Of a stretch of DNA of 64,000 nt, positions 24,901 to 37,007 are shown in pieces. The translations under genes and the position numbers were made by a program. The stretch's first letter is position 1; each line of letters starts with the position of its first letter. Source of the stretch: Cyprinodon diabolis (lineage: Eukaryota > Chordata > Actinopteri > Cyprinodontiformes > Cyprinodontidae); assembly GCA_030533445.1 (NCBI GenBank), contig CM060082.1, positions 39,109,317 to 39,173,316 of the forward strand, read 5' to 3'. Below the pieces are notes generated by a model that saw only the letters and a list, made by a program, of their open reading frames with translations, did not search any database and was not told the DNA's origin.

Positions 24901-26904
24901 TTGCCACAGCTATCAGGATTTAGGGTGTAGAAAGTTTTGTTTTCATCTGATCAGAACACCTTTACATGATTGCTGAGCCCAATACAAGGCTTCCTGCAGA
25001 CTTCAAAAGGGACAAACGTCAACTGCAAATTCAAGGATGGCTTTGTTGTGTGTGACAGTGTTTAGGGTTAAATTAAACTAAATTCTTTGCAGTGATGAGA
25101 TGTATGAATATTGCTAGAAATTGAATTAAGTAGAAAAAAAATCAAAAGTAAAAATACATTTTTAAAAATATGTATTGCACTATTATATTATAGCAATATG
25201 TCTTACAAATGAATATAAATGTGTTGCACTGTGTTTGATAGAAATCTGTTCAGGGAAGCTATTATGATCAGTGCATATGTGAGTTTAGAATGGGTATTAG
25301 CCTTCCATATTTATACATATACATATATGCAAATTTAACATAATGTTTCTTATTATCTTCTTATCAATAGAAATACACACAAAGTAAATTTAACTCAATT
25401 TGATTGGAGGTTTGTGAATCATTTTATCAGTGCATTGTGTATTGAGCGATCTTTTTATAATTCAGCGAATAAAATGAAATTCTTTAGCTCCTGGAGCTTC
25501 TAATGAGGTAATAAGCTGAGAAATCTTGATGTATCTGTTATTCAAGTTATGGTTTCATAAATAAACCTGCATGCATACTGCCCTAGGTTACAAAAAACAT
25601 CAATTTATATTGTAGGGTACATACTTTGAATGCGTCTCATGTTGTCATGGGTTTTATTGACAGCTAACTGATATCTCATAAAAGCTGTGTTTAAAACCTA
25701 ATGGGCTCATAAAAGCCAGTTAGATGGATACTTTAGCTCAAAGCTTTAACTGCTTTTTTAAATCTGACACTTCGCTCTTCTTACCATCAAAAAAGGGGTA
25801 ATCTCTTCAAAAGCTTCTGTGCAAAATAAAAGGGAAAAGACAATCTTATGTTTCTGGCCTTGTTAACTCATTCCTATTTTTTCACTTATGGAGCTTTTGG
25901 CTCAAGAAACAATCAACTTTGCTGTTTCAGAGTTTTATGGAATGGAACATTGGGTGCTTACATGTTTCCAGCATGTAATTATTTTTAAAAGCTGCTGCTT
26001 TATCTCAGTCCAAAGAGGCCTTGACCTGAATGGTGTTAATGTCTTTTTCTTTTACATTCTATATACTTCATGATGTGTGTCTCTATGTATCTAATCATTG
26101 CCACTAAAGGCCTCTACTTTGAAGGTATCTATATCTACACTTAGTGCACTCCTTATTTTTTCTTTTTCAAAAAAATCTTTATAAAAAATTTTTATTAAAA
26201 AAAATTGTGGTCAACAAAGTCATCTGCTCACTGTTTCCGTCCAGTGAACAGGACATTTAGTAGTGGTAGTGAGCTTTGACTCTTCTTTGATGGTTTTAGA
26301 TTAGATTAGATCAAACCTATAAAAAAAGAGACAATTAATTCTTTCATATACTGAGAGTTTTGTGAAACCTCTTTTAAAGTTTCAAATAACATTAATTTAT
26401 ATTAAATGATTTTTTTTTCATTGTAGAAATGAGGAGTGTTTTTCCCCTAGGAGCTCAGTGCAATGTTCTCACAATCACACTGGTTATGACGTAATGTTTA
26501 ATGTATGCAGTTTGTCTGAAGAAAATAAGTGCTGAATCGTGCTAAACTTTATTAGGTGACAGACTGAAAAATGACTGGGTTGTTTTTTTCCAGCATGTGT
26601 TAATAATATGTTTGCTGGGTTTCTGCTCTCTTAGGAACATAATTCCCTCCTTTATTTATTTCTGTGCCACATCATTCATGGTGTGGCTTTGATTTAGCCT
26701 TGAGGTTTATGTTATATATGACTCCTATAGATACAGCATTTTTACATCTACTTACTTTTTCCCACAATAATGTAGGTTTGTTAGACCTATGAGATTACAT
26801 ACAAACATACATTTTATGCACAACTGTATGGTAATTGTTTCACTACAAGCAACTGAGAAGCTGTTGCATTTCTTCTAAGTAATAAAACTGTGTAAATTGA
26901 ATGT

Positions 26905-26906
<2 letters not shown>
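21925..26906. other. intronic sequence, no gene seen
   Basis: Repeat-poor AT-rich sequence. I looked for splice-bounded coding segments, for example around the frame at 23055-23339, but found no domain and no match to PAR-3-like sequence. A GC-richer patch at 23400-23720 has no recognised function. Confidence 0.55.

Positions 26907-26962
<56 letters not shown>
26907..26962. repeat. (AT)28 microsatellite
   Basis: A pure alternating AT tract of 56 bp. It explains the Tyr-Ile repeat frame at 26901-27101. Confidence 0.95.
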
Positions 26963-26966
<4 letters not shown>

Positions 26967-27202
26967 ATTTATTTACCCATTGACTTCTTAGAGCATCCCC
27001 TGCATAGTCCCTTAATGTTCTCCAAATTCATAAACCACACATTGAAAATCTCATTACACAGTTCCCTTATTCTCTTTAAAAAAAGAAAAAAACTGAAATA
27101 ATCTGTTAATTTTGAGGTTATCATGAAGACCTCTGTAATTTGAGGAGATGTGTAAAGACTGACTCCCCAACTTTCCTAGAGACATATCAACCCAAACCTT
27201 TG

Positions 27203-27647
27203 CCCCATTTACACTACACATTAAAACCGATCCATGCCGAGTTCGAACCGAGCGTAGATCGGTTAACCGTGCCGAGCTTGGTACTTACGGCCATTTACAC
27301 ATCACGCTAGCACGGTTCCTTGGCTCCTATCGGTGTGCCATACTACTCTTATGATGGTGTCAATTGTTGTTAATAGGCTAAGAAGAAGTTTGTGTTGTGA
27401 AAAGGTGAAGATACCTGTGAATTGCAAAGCTGGACACACCAGAAAACCCATGAAGTGAGTCCGCTGACTGTAAATAGAATGAACTGACTTATACTCAACC
27501 ATGCCGAGCCCTGCTGTTGAACTAGTACCGGATTTAGCACGGTTCTGTTGTGTCTGCCACGGTCCAGTTCAGTTGCATTCCATTTACACTCAACAGTTAT
27601 CTTGGTTACCATGTTCTCAGCACTGTTTTAAAAGGGTATTTTAAATG
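27203..27647. mobile_element. degenerate terminal-inverted-repeat element, family of 38844-39229
   Basis: The left end 'ccccatttacactacacatt' and the following 'accgatccatgccgag' match the left end of the element at 38844. The right end near 27630-27647 is a decayed form of the inverse ('tttaaaagggta'). It contains internal repeats of 'catttacac'. No target duplication is visible. Confidence 0.55.
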
Positions 27648-30600
27648 AATCTCTAGTCTGCTTCTACCACTCTGTTGTGAGTGGTCCTCCTGTCTTGTTA
27701 GATTTGGTTTGATATGGATGCTGATGAAGGTTCTCAGTCATTGATATGGATGGTTTACTCCAGGTCCTTAGAGAACATGATGACTAGATTCAGAAAAAAA
27801 TTAAAGGGTCCATTTGTCTAAGCAACAATATTGTTCTTATCCCTTCTTCAAACCTTTAAAACTGCCTGGTTTTGAGTTTGTCTCCCCTTTAAAGTGTTTT
27901 CTAGATTTTCTCTGACGCCAATTAAAAGTCTTTCTCTAACCCCTCTAAATCTCACAGTGGTATATTTCATTTACAACCACAGAAACTGTAGTCATTATGT
28001 TCAGCTGGGAGGGTTTGCGCTTACTGTCTGTTTCTGGATTCCCCAGAATCAACCAAGCCCTAAGGTTCTTGTTCTTTAGCTTGCCGGTTTCAATCTCTGC
28101 TTGTGCCCTTTGAACCTCATCATGTGGCAAAGATGTAATCTAACAGAAAATATCACCACTGTTAGAGGACTGATGTCACCCAATAAGTAACAGTTGCCTC
28201 TTGGCAGGACTACAGACATTGAGTCTCTCATATGAGGGCAAATTCAGGGCAGACTTCCCTCTTTTCTGTGTGTTAGAAATAATACAAATTACACTTAAAA
28301 AGACAATGTCTAAGATGAAGCACAGCTTTATATACACAGTCAGTTTTGCCCTTTGTTAAAATGTCTCTAAATGGAATGAGGCTGTGTGTTCTTTTTTGTA
28401 ATACTGTCGAGAGAGCTGAAAACTCTTTTTTTCTTCCTTCACATCAGCTTTAATTCTCTAGCTTACCGTTTTCTGTGGTTTACTTTAGGGCAGGCTTATT
28501 TTTTTTACATCCTTCTCCATAGGGAATCAGGAGATGAATTGCACACTAGGGGCCAGCCTGGCTGGACTGCCCACTGGAAGAAGCAGCTCTACAGACGTTG
28601 TATCTTTCCCTTGTTAATCAGAGTTCCAAGGCCCCTGGTCACGCCAACACTCTGGCCCCGCCAGACACCCCAGATGATGGCCTCTTTAGACCCACAAGCA
28701 CCTCGGGTGCTGCTTTCCAATCTGACTGAAACCATGGATACACATTCACACAAATCAACCCTAGTAAGAGCTACAATCTGGAAAGGGGGAGGTGGAGGGG
28801 TTAGCTGGGGAGGCACCACTGATGCACCAGTCATAGGAGCACATGGCTGAAGTCAAAGCCTGACAAATCCAGGGTGTTATCAGGCCCTTTTTCAAGCCTG
28901 CAGCTGTCACTTACGAGGCTAGTGGGAGAGCATGAGGGGGACAGAAGGGAATTCAAAAACTGTTTTTTTTTTTAACCACAGAGAAGGGCCAAGGCATTTA
29001 GTGGTAAAACATATGGAAATAAAATGAGGAAAGTAATAGAGGAATGAGATGAGGCATGAAGAGAAAGTCAAATACATTTTTAAGAAAATGTGAAAGAAAG
29101 TGTAGAGTAAGAGGAATGAAATGCCAGAAGGGGGTGTGTATGCATGTCTGAAACACATTCATCTGATTGCTTCCCAATAACCATAGTGATAGGCTGAGGA
29201 TGGTTTTCTTAAAAAAAAAAAGAATCTCAAAAATGTTTTATCTCAGTCCTTCTCCCCTACATACTGTATATGACCAGCGGTAATACAGATCCAATCTCGT
29301 TCTAATATCGCGGTTGGTCCCAAAGGCTGTCCGTTTCCCTAAAAACGCCTCGTCTTTCCGTCTTTGAAATAAATGAAAGTCCACAGGGTGATGGAATAAA
29401 GATGAGCTGAGGCTTTGACTTGATGCAAGATTGCCACAGGGCCCAGACTTAAGAAGCCTGCACCCTCATCTGCTGCAGAGAGATACCGGGGCCACAGCAA
29501 GAAACTAGATAATCTGATAGAATTTCAATCAACATCGATCAGATAAGAAACAGCAGCATGTCTGACTTTAAATTCACCAAAGCTCCAGCAGTTTTAGTTT
29601 TTTTTTTTTTTTTGTTTCGTTTATTTAAAAATGAACATCCTGTGACATCGTTCAGAGCTGCTGTCAATCTTCTTGCTGCCTCGATAATTCACATGCACCA
29701 ATTCCAGTTAGCTTAGACTGGCCTTATGACCTTAGGTATGCTCATATGATCTCTGTTATGCTCTGAGTGATGGGATTACTCCCTTTATTAGCCAGTGGCA
29801 GTGTTTACGGGACATGTAGAGACTCAGAGCGCCTTTGATCCGCCAACAGAAGCAAACGACTGGACTGTGGCATAGTTTTTAGTCTTTAACTTAAGCCTTC
29901 TGGTGTGTGAGACATCTGCAAAATCCTCTTGGATCAAAGGATGACTATTACACTGACAGGCCTCCACATACCCCCAGCTGCAGCCTTAGAGTGCTCATGA
30001 CCCCTGTCAGCGGGCCTGTTTAAGAAAACACAGGTGGGAGCAGGGTCACACATTTGTAAACCAGCAGACACATATACACCATTGTTCCCTCTCCTGTAAA
30101 ACCACAGCACTTGTTATAATTCAAGCTTGGACCTTCCTCTTCTTCAGCTGTTACATACAAAGCAGCAGGTGTAGAGAATCACTAGAAATGTTTTTTTTTT
30201 TCTTTTTTATGTGCAAATGATGTGGAATCCTTATTTATTCCAACTCTGCTTGCCTATAAATTTACAACTGTGCCTCTCTCAATATGTTCCAAAACAAGCT
30301 TTTTTAGACACTCTTACACTATAAATTCAACAAAGGTGTGAATGTTGTGTGGCTAACAAGAATTACAGGAAGGAAATGCATTATTTCCCCCCTGTCTGTC
30401 CACAGGGATTTATAAATCATGTTCCAACTACATATTTCAATGAATTTCACTGAGATTCAACACAGCACTGCGTTATTCTGAAGAAAGGAAAATAATGCAT
30501 GGTTTTCAACAACCTTTAAATTCAATTTGTAGAAATGTAGAGTCTATTCTACTGGAGCCACATCTAACTGTAGTAGAAGTTGTGAGGCTTTACGGTAATT

Positions 30601-32689
30601 CCCATTTATCGCAACAAAACCAGATTCACCTTTAGACTTCTCCTGGGTCATTTGAACAGATATATATGAATTGTTTTGAACAACTGTAGCTCTGGCGGTT
30701 TTATTTTCAGTCAACTTTCCCTGAGCTTTATTCCCTCCATCACTCCAAACCAAATTGCATGTTCTAGCTGCAGGAAAGCATCCCTTAGTCTTCTAATCTT
30801 CCAGCTTTGTGGAGGGCAAATGTCAAAGTTGGTGTGTTCTTCATGAGATCTTTGCAGCTCCTTCATAGTTATTGACCTTTTATTTGTTTCTTGAGGTAGA
30901 ACACCAAAATATTCTGTTTTTTACAGCAATTTTAATCATAACAAATAAAATCTCTTTATTTTCTTATGTACGCCATATGTTTTACATTTTTTCCTGTTTT
31001 TTAAAAAAAGGTTGTAACGGAAGTATTTCATTCCTTTACTGATATGCATTTAAATTTCACTCTAAAGATTATGATAGGCATTCTGTAAACAGCCCCTCTG
31101 TCTACAAATTACCAGTGACCTTTTCCTTGGAGCCAGTTTAGAGCAAGCTAATGAGGATTGCTCATGTATGTTCTCTAATACTGACTGACACATTCAGCCA
31201 GTTTGTTAGGTTGCCTCCAGATGGGAGCGCCCAGTTTTCTACGTCGATCTTCACTCGTAGCACTTTTTCAGGCTTGTTACAGACACTGATGCATTCAGGT
31301 GTAAATTTAGCCGTGACACCTTGATGCATCGGCGACAATCATGCTGACTAATTACCATTTGAAGTGCTCGAGCTGCAAGAGTTACAGTGAAGTCAACTAA
31401 ATCCATCTTCTTAATCTACAGAGCCGTGCCAGCTGCTTGCTGTTTGTCAAAGCAGGCACGTTGCATTCTTAATTGGTGCTTTTGCTCAATTTGGAGATGT
31501 AGTTTAAACCATATTACCTTCAGAAAGCATAGAAGTCTTTCTAGAAAAGCAACATCTGGACACAGCTGTGTAGGTTGCAGGACCAAGAACAAGGGCCCCT
31601 TTAGAGCAGCTTGATACTCCCCAGACTTCCTTTGAACTGTCATTGTAGTTTTACCCTCCGATAAGTCTTAACCTTTTCTCAGTGCAGTTTCCACTTGTAG
31701 CACTTTAGGAAAATATATGGAAACAGGATGATTCCATTTCATTTTTTAATTAGCTTCAGGACTTGTCTTCACTCGTCTTTTCACATGCTTCATCCCAGCA
31801 CATCATCCATCACACAATGAAGTACCTGTGTGTATTTATAGACCATTGCTCTTTCTTAGACTGACTGCTTCTAAGAAATGAAGACGGTCCTTTATACTGT
31901 GTGCACATGAACAACAGTAGTCTTGTTTATGCATGAAATATCTGGCTGTCCAGATGGTTTTTGTGAACCAACAGCAAATGCTTAAGATGCTGATTGTAAC
32001 ACAGACCTCTGCTTAAAGGTCAAACAGAGTTTTTTTTATGAGGCTGTTTGTTTGGAATAAGCCTGGCCTTCTCTTTGACCAGCAGTAGGGATTAAATTAA
32101 TTGCATGCAGTAGACTTCACAGATCTGTGCTTGGAATTTTCCCACCTCCTCCTGTCTTGTCAAGGCTCTCCTTTAACAAGCAGACATGGTTGAACAATGT
32201 GTTACAGAATACACAGTGTCTGCTCAGAAATAGCAGGAAAAGAGGTTTATTAGGTTTGTTGCTATATCTGAACATATAAAGGAGAGCCCATTTTCTTTAT
32301 ACACTACCTTTTAAACTCATTTATATGTCTTGAATATTTTTTCATTTTATTTTTTAAGATACAACTGCTAAATTGGATTCATTTTATTAGGAATTATTAG
32401 GAATTTAACAGCTAACCTGGATTTCAATCTGAAAAACTCACACAGAAAGAAAAGACAATTAGAAAAATTTTTATCGACACAACTACTTTGGCCTTTGGTA
32501 CTCAGAACTCGGCAGGAAACATTAGCGCTGAATATTGCTTTGGTGTGCATGAACATGGATGTTTCCCTCCAGGCCTGAAAATGGCGTGGAGTGGAGATAG
32601 ATGTATGGAGAGATCCAGTGGACTAGGGGACCTGAAGATGGAAGCCCAGCTTGGATAACAGAGGTTCCATGAACCTGTCCATGATGAGC
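27648..32689. other. intronic sequence, no gene seen
   Basis: Long stretch with few repeats apart from T runs, for example 29600-29613. Frames of up to 154 codons (28386-28850) show no domain or splice context. Repeat-poor islands of this kind in a large developmental gene may hold conserved regulatory DNA, but I cannot show this from one sequence. Confidence 0.5.
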
Positions 32690-32775
32690 AAGCATTAAGT
32701 GACAGTGGAGAGGAAACCTCTGGCAGAACCGGGCTCAATATGGCGGTCGTCTGCCAGATCGGTTCAGATGGGACA
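32690..32775 (+). repeat. teleost interspersed repeat, second partial copy
   Basis: 'aagtgacagtggagaggaaa' followed by 'cctctggcagaaccgggctc' matches the core of the repeat at 230-575. The intervening lysine-like A/T-rich segment is deleted here. Confidence 0.45.
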
Positions 32776-33250
32776 GTGGAAAGTAAGAGTCTGAGAGGAA
32801 TGACACTCTGATGAAGCTGTAGTTACGATGATGGAGAAAGGTTGGGAGGTGGGTTGAATCAGGGTCATCTGAGGCAAACTGACATAGCGCAACCACTGCC
32901 TGCACTTGGGTAGAAGACTGACATGTGGATTTGGAGAATCTTTTAAGATAATCTCTGGATGCTGATTGGCTTTAGTGGAGGTGTGGTTTGAAGCTGATTT
33001 GCCTGTGATAAAGGTGGATTAGGCTAACTAATGAGTTTCTTCAATTGAACTTCCGCTTAGGCTCCATTAATTTTATTAGGAATTTATGACTTAGAACATC
33101 AAAAATAGTTCAATAAAATCTGTTTCAAACTGTTGCCTTCAGATATAATTTAATTGGTAAGGAAAGTACGACTGTCTATTATTCCCTCAAAGGTGTGTTC
33201 AAGAACATTGGTGATCAAACAAAGGAACAGAGCAGACAGTTCACACAAGT
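32776..33250. other. intronic sequence, no gene seen
   Basis: No coding or structural signal was recognised. Confidence 0.55.
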
Positions 33251-33356
33251 CTGAAGCCAGGCATACACTGTGCCGTTTTTGGGCTGATTCTCGAGCCGTG
33301 AAAGAACTTTTCAATTGAGCCAACTTTCAGCCTGATCATACGTTGTGTAGTGTATA
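33251..33356. mobile_element. possible DNA-transposon end fragment
   Basis: 'gaagccaggcatacactgtg' resembles the inverted terminus of the element at 36446-37007. About 100 bp later, 'gtgtagtgtat' may be a decayed opposite end. The evidence is weak. Confidence 0.3.
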
Positions 33357-33599
33357 AATTTAAAGCTCTTGTAGGAGAAGATGCACTGCAAAAACTGGAG
33401 TAAGACTTAAAAAGTGTATTTTATATGTTACGAGTATTTGTCCTTAATTTGAGCTGAAGAATAAAAGGATCTTCCAATGGAATATATATTTTTTTTCCAT
33501 TAAAATAGATATTTTAAACTCGCTTACCTGCTCAAATAAAGGAAAATAACACTCACTTTAAGAAAAAAAATACCTAGTTATATTGACGTGTTGCAGACT

Positions 33600-33815
33600 G
33601 TTATTTATGTAAAAACCAAATCTAACCCTTATTGAGGAATTGGCCAAAAAATGTCCAGTTTTTATTTTTCCATAAAACGTCTTGAGAACATAGCTCAGTC
33701 ACAAATGTAAAAACGATGTTCTATGGGAAGATGAGACCTAAAACTTTCAGAACATTTTGGCCTACATTTGGTGTTGGCTGCATCATGCTGTGGGAATACA
33801 AATGCAAGTAGTTCG
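33600..33815 (+). mobile_element. degenerate Tc1/mariner-like transposase fragment
   Basis: The order of short motifs 'gggaagatgagacctaaaac', 'acattttggcc' and 'ggctgcatcatgctgtggga' follows the WxDETK ... FG ... SIMLWG blocks of Tc1-type transposases, with stops and deletions between them. The fragment is not functional. Confidence 0.5.
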
Positions 33816-35581
33816 TTTTTTTAAATGTTTATTTTCCAAAAAAGAAAAAAAAAACTTGTAGGCTATAATTTATTCGCCAATTCACCGACATACACAACGC
33901 TATATTGGTTTGTCATATAAAAATGTTCTAATTTGACAGAATGTGATGTTGCATCAACAAAAACATTGAGATTTACTTTTTATAGATAAGGTTGAATTGA
34001 TATTACAGCTAAAAGATATGCTTACAAAAAGGTATGACATATTTATGTGAATCCACCATTATAGTAAACAAATGTAAGACAAACTATTATGACAGTTTAG
34101 GGGAAGAAGGAACATTTTGAGGTGTGGCTCTTTGATTCAATTAATGACATCCTTTATTATTGCTTTTGCTATTTAAGCCACCTCAAATAAACAGAGAGGG
34201 AACATTGATTTAGTAATGAACAGTAATAAAAGGCCTTCACCATCATCCCACACCATAAAAGCATAAGCTACCTCACACCCCAGTGAGCCACCTAATTGCC
34301 CTCGTCCACATAAAAGGCCTAATGTTCCCTCCCTGTGCTCCCTCACATTTAAACTCATAGGAATCAAATGGAGTATAACTAATACAATTGATCGTGATCA
34401 GGCAGTATGAATAACATGATAACTAAGTCCCCCCTAGTGCTACTAAAAAGGATGCGCCAAGATCCATGCATCATTTAAAAGCTTCTATTTATTGTGCTTT
34501 TAATGAAGCTTGATTGGCAGTGTGTCCTAGTGCCCATTATCATCAGAGGGATGCGCTCATTCTAATCTGCAATTATCGGCATAATTGCGCTCGAAATCCT
34601 CAGAGTCTAAGTAAGCAATCACCTCCAGAGCTTGTGGGACACCTATGTGAGTCGCCCAGGAAGATGCTGCCACTGGTCCTTGTGTCAATGATGCATTTTA
34701 AAAATGTTCATGCCTTTGTGTCCATTTCATGGATCTTTTCCTCCATGGCATCGACCTGAGTGGCTTTTAGAGTTACCTCTATCTTGCTTCGCTTTGTGCT
34801 TTCCCCTTCCCACATGCTGTTGCTTGACCTTTAACTTTTCCGCTCAGCACCCCCCCATTGAACATCCCTTGTACTTTTATCTCTTCGTCCTTGCCTGACC
34901 TACACCATCCATTCTAATCCATCTCAGGGCTCCCATCACCTGCCAGCACAAATTCCTAACCTTTGGTCACTTTCTCCCACGTGGTTTGCATAAATACAGG
35001 CTTATTATCAAGCTGGTTGTTTCATCATAATTATGTGTTTTGTCATGTGCTGCCTCTGTAGCTGATGATAAAAGGAGAGACTGATTAAGCTGAGGGAGTG
35101 CTATTGATTCCTATTGATAGGCCCCTCAAAGGCTTTTAATGAAGGAGATGTAAATTAGGGTTTTCCACGGTGTTTAATGACTGCGTACTATGAAAGGCCA
35201 ACATTCTTCAGCATTCCGAATGAATACATGCATCCCGCACAATGTTGCATCAGGGACTTTCTCAGTTATGCGCGTGTTTGGCAGTAATGGTTCAAACACG
35301 AAGTTTGGAAGAAAAGCACCACTCAAATATGTAAGCACAAATCACGACTGTCAGATCAAAAGATCTTCAAAGTGTCCTAGAAGGGACTAAGTCACTATGG
35401 TCAAGTGAATTATTTAAATCTGAAAAAGCACCTGGAACAACATGCTAGTTAGACTAATGTTCCAGGTGTTACCTCAGTGAGGGCTCAGTGAAAAATTGCA
35501 TTTAAATGCTTTTGTAGTCAACTGGATTTTTAAAAGCAGCCTCCGTGTCTTGTTTTAATGTCTTTTTAACCTGTCTCCCAG
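33816..35581. other. intronic sequence upstream of the first exon, no gene seen
   Basis: Repeat-poor intron leading to the acceptor at 35581. The part from about 34150 to 35150 is less AT-rich and contains no microsatellite or recognisable repeat. It is a candidate for conserved non-coding DNA only by appearance. Confidence 0.5.
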
Positions 35582-35696
35582 CAGTCAGATGGCTCCCAGT
35601 AACCATGACCGGATAAAGAGGCTGAGGCATGAGTTCCAACAGGCCAAGCAGGAGCCAGATGAACATCAGAGATCCTTCGGCTTCGACCAGGCCCGG
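35582..35696 (+). CDS. pard3: PAR-3 family polarity protein, internal exon (C-terminal region)
   Basis: The exon is bounded by a pyrimidine-rich acceptor ending 'ctgtctcccag' and a donor GTGAGT at 35697. From 35586 it encodes 37 codons including SNHDRIKRLRHEFQQAKQEP and HQRSFGFDQAR, ending in phase 0. The RxxRLRxEFQQAKQ pattern belongs to the C-terminal helical region of PAR-3, downstream of the three PDZ domains and the aPKC-binding region. PAR-3 is a scaffold of the PAR-3/PAR-6/aPKC complex at cell junctions and the apical cortex. The acceptor is a tandem NAGNAG, so the exon may start at 35582 or 35585. The next exon lies 22.6 kb downstream. PARD3 is favoured over PARD3B by the residues of the following exon; which fish paralogue is unknown. 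Confidence 0.85.
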
Positions 35697-35838
35697 GTGA
35701 GTTTCTCTTTAGGACCACACTATGATAAAGAGAACTGACCAATGACTGACTAATCCATTTATGTATATTCTCACATTCTGAATTAATTTTCCTTTATCAT
35801 CAAGTTGGATGACTGTCCATCAGAGATGAGATCAAAAT
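35697..35838. other. 5' end of the 22.6-kb intron
   Basis: The intron begins GTGAGT at 35697 and ends at the AG at 58290. Nothing else is recognisable in this first segment. Confidence 0.8.
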
Positions 35839-36350
35839 AGGCAAGGCAACTTTATTTATACAGCACATTTCATGCACAAGGCAACTTAATGTGCCTCGCA
35901 GCAACACCAATAATGAAAACACAATAAAACAAATCAATCAATACAAATATATAAAAATGCATATTATATATTAAAATTTGTTACAATACAATCAAATGCA
36001 ATGGGCAACACAATATAGGCATGTTTTTAAACTGGATGCAGCCTCACCATTTTTAGTGATGACTCTAGGGACTACCAGGAGACCCCTCCCTTAGGATCTT
36101 AAGGCCTTGGGTGGTCTATATGGCTCTAACATGTCAGAGATGTACTTTGGTGCTAAACCATGAGCAGACTTGTACACAAGTACAGCTGTTTTAAAGTATA
36201 TTCTTTGAGCCACAGGAAGCCAGTGCAGAGACCAGAGCACTGGACTAATATGGTTGTATTTCCTGGTTCTGTTAAGGACTTGAGCAGCGCCTTTTGGATA
36301 AACTGAAGTTGTCTAACAGCCTTCGTCGAAAGGCCTTTTATTTATTTTCT
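35839..36350 (-). mobile_element. LINE 3' end (ORF2 C-terminus plus 3' UTR), inverted and degenerate
   Basis: On the minus strand it contains a decayed ORF2 tail. Pieces resemble the 'LxPxYISDMLEPYRPP' block and then 'GRGLLVVPRV', followed by the same 3' UTR as 2740-2916, ending at 'aggcaaggcaactttattta' (+ strand). Several stops interrupt it. It lies 143 bp downstream of the exon, opposite in orientation to the host gene. Confidence 0.6.
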
Positions 36351-36445
36351 AACCTATTTTAATTACATTTTGTTTAACACTTGTCAATATTTAATGTATT
36401 TAATTAGTAGATTTGAATTAAGATGGATCCAAATATCTTGTACTA

Positions 36446-37007
36446 AAGTCGGGCATCCACTGTAAAATATTTTTACTCGCTATACTCAGCTACAGCTCAA
36501 ACTGTATGATGAAATCGCAGGGTTTAAAAGTTCACCGCTTACGATCCATGTTCTTCCACTGTAAGGCTCGACGCTCTGATGGGATCTACCGGTTCACACT
36601 GTACGTCCAAAGCCCACATGTCTGACCTAGCCCCAAGATATGGTGCTGGTCAGACTTGTCAACCTAGAAAAGAGTAAGAAGAAGAACTCCCTTGTTTGCA
36701 CATGCACAGTGCATGTGGTTCGGGTACATCAGCTGAAGTACCCTTATAGCTGTGCTTTAACAGTAGGATTACCCTACAAAGAAATTATGAGGACAGACTG
36801 ATTTTGAAACATGTTTTATTTTCTCCTGACCTTATTATTGCTCATCGAGTGGTGGTCGTTAGAGGCTGGTCGGCGGTCGTTACCCCGTGTTTACTACACG
36901 ATGCAGGACGCACAATGAGACTGAAACGGGATCTGATCCAAAAAATTCTCCCAAGACTGGAGAATTGGCCCAAAAATGGCAAAGCCTCGTATAGTGAATG
37001 CCTGCTT
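36446..37007. mobile_element. non-autonomous DNA transposon with 18-bp inverted ends
   Basis: The left end 'aagtcgggcatccactgta' and the inverse of the right end, 'aagcaggcattcactatac', match at most positions. Both are flanked by TA (36444-36445 and 37008-37009). It is 562 bp, with no transposase. A TA duplication would suggest a Tc1/mariner-type element, but a 3-bp TWA-type duplication cannot be excluded. Confidence 0.5.

Noticed and set aside
26901..27101. Tyr-Ile repeat protein
   Set aside because: Pure translation of an AT microsatellite.
28386..28850. 154-codon open frame as a host gene
   Set aside because: No domain, no splice or promoter context, low-complexity Gly/Pro segments on both strands; chance frame in intron.
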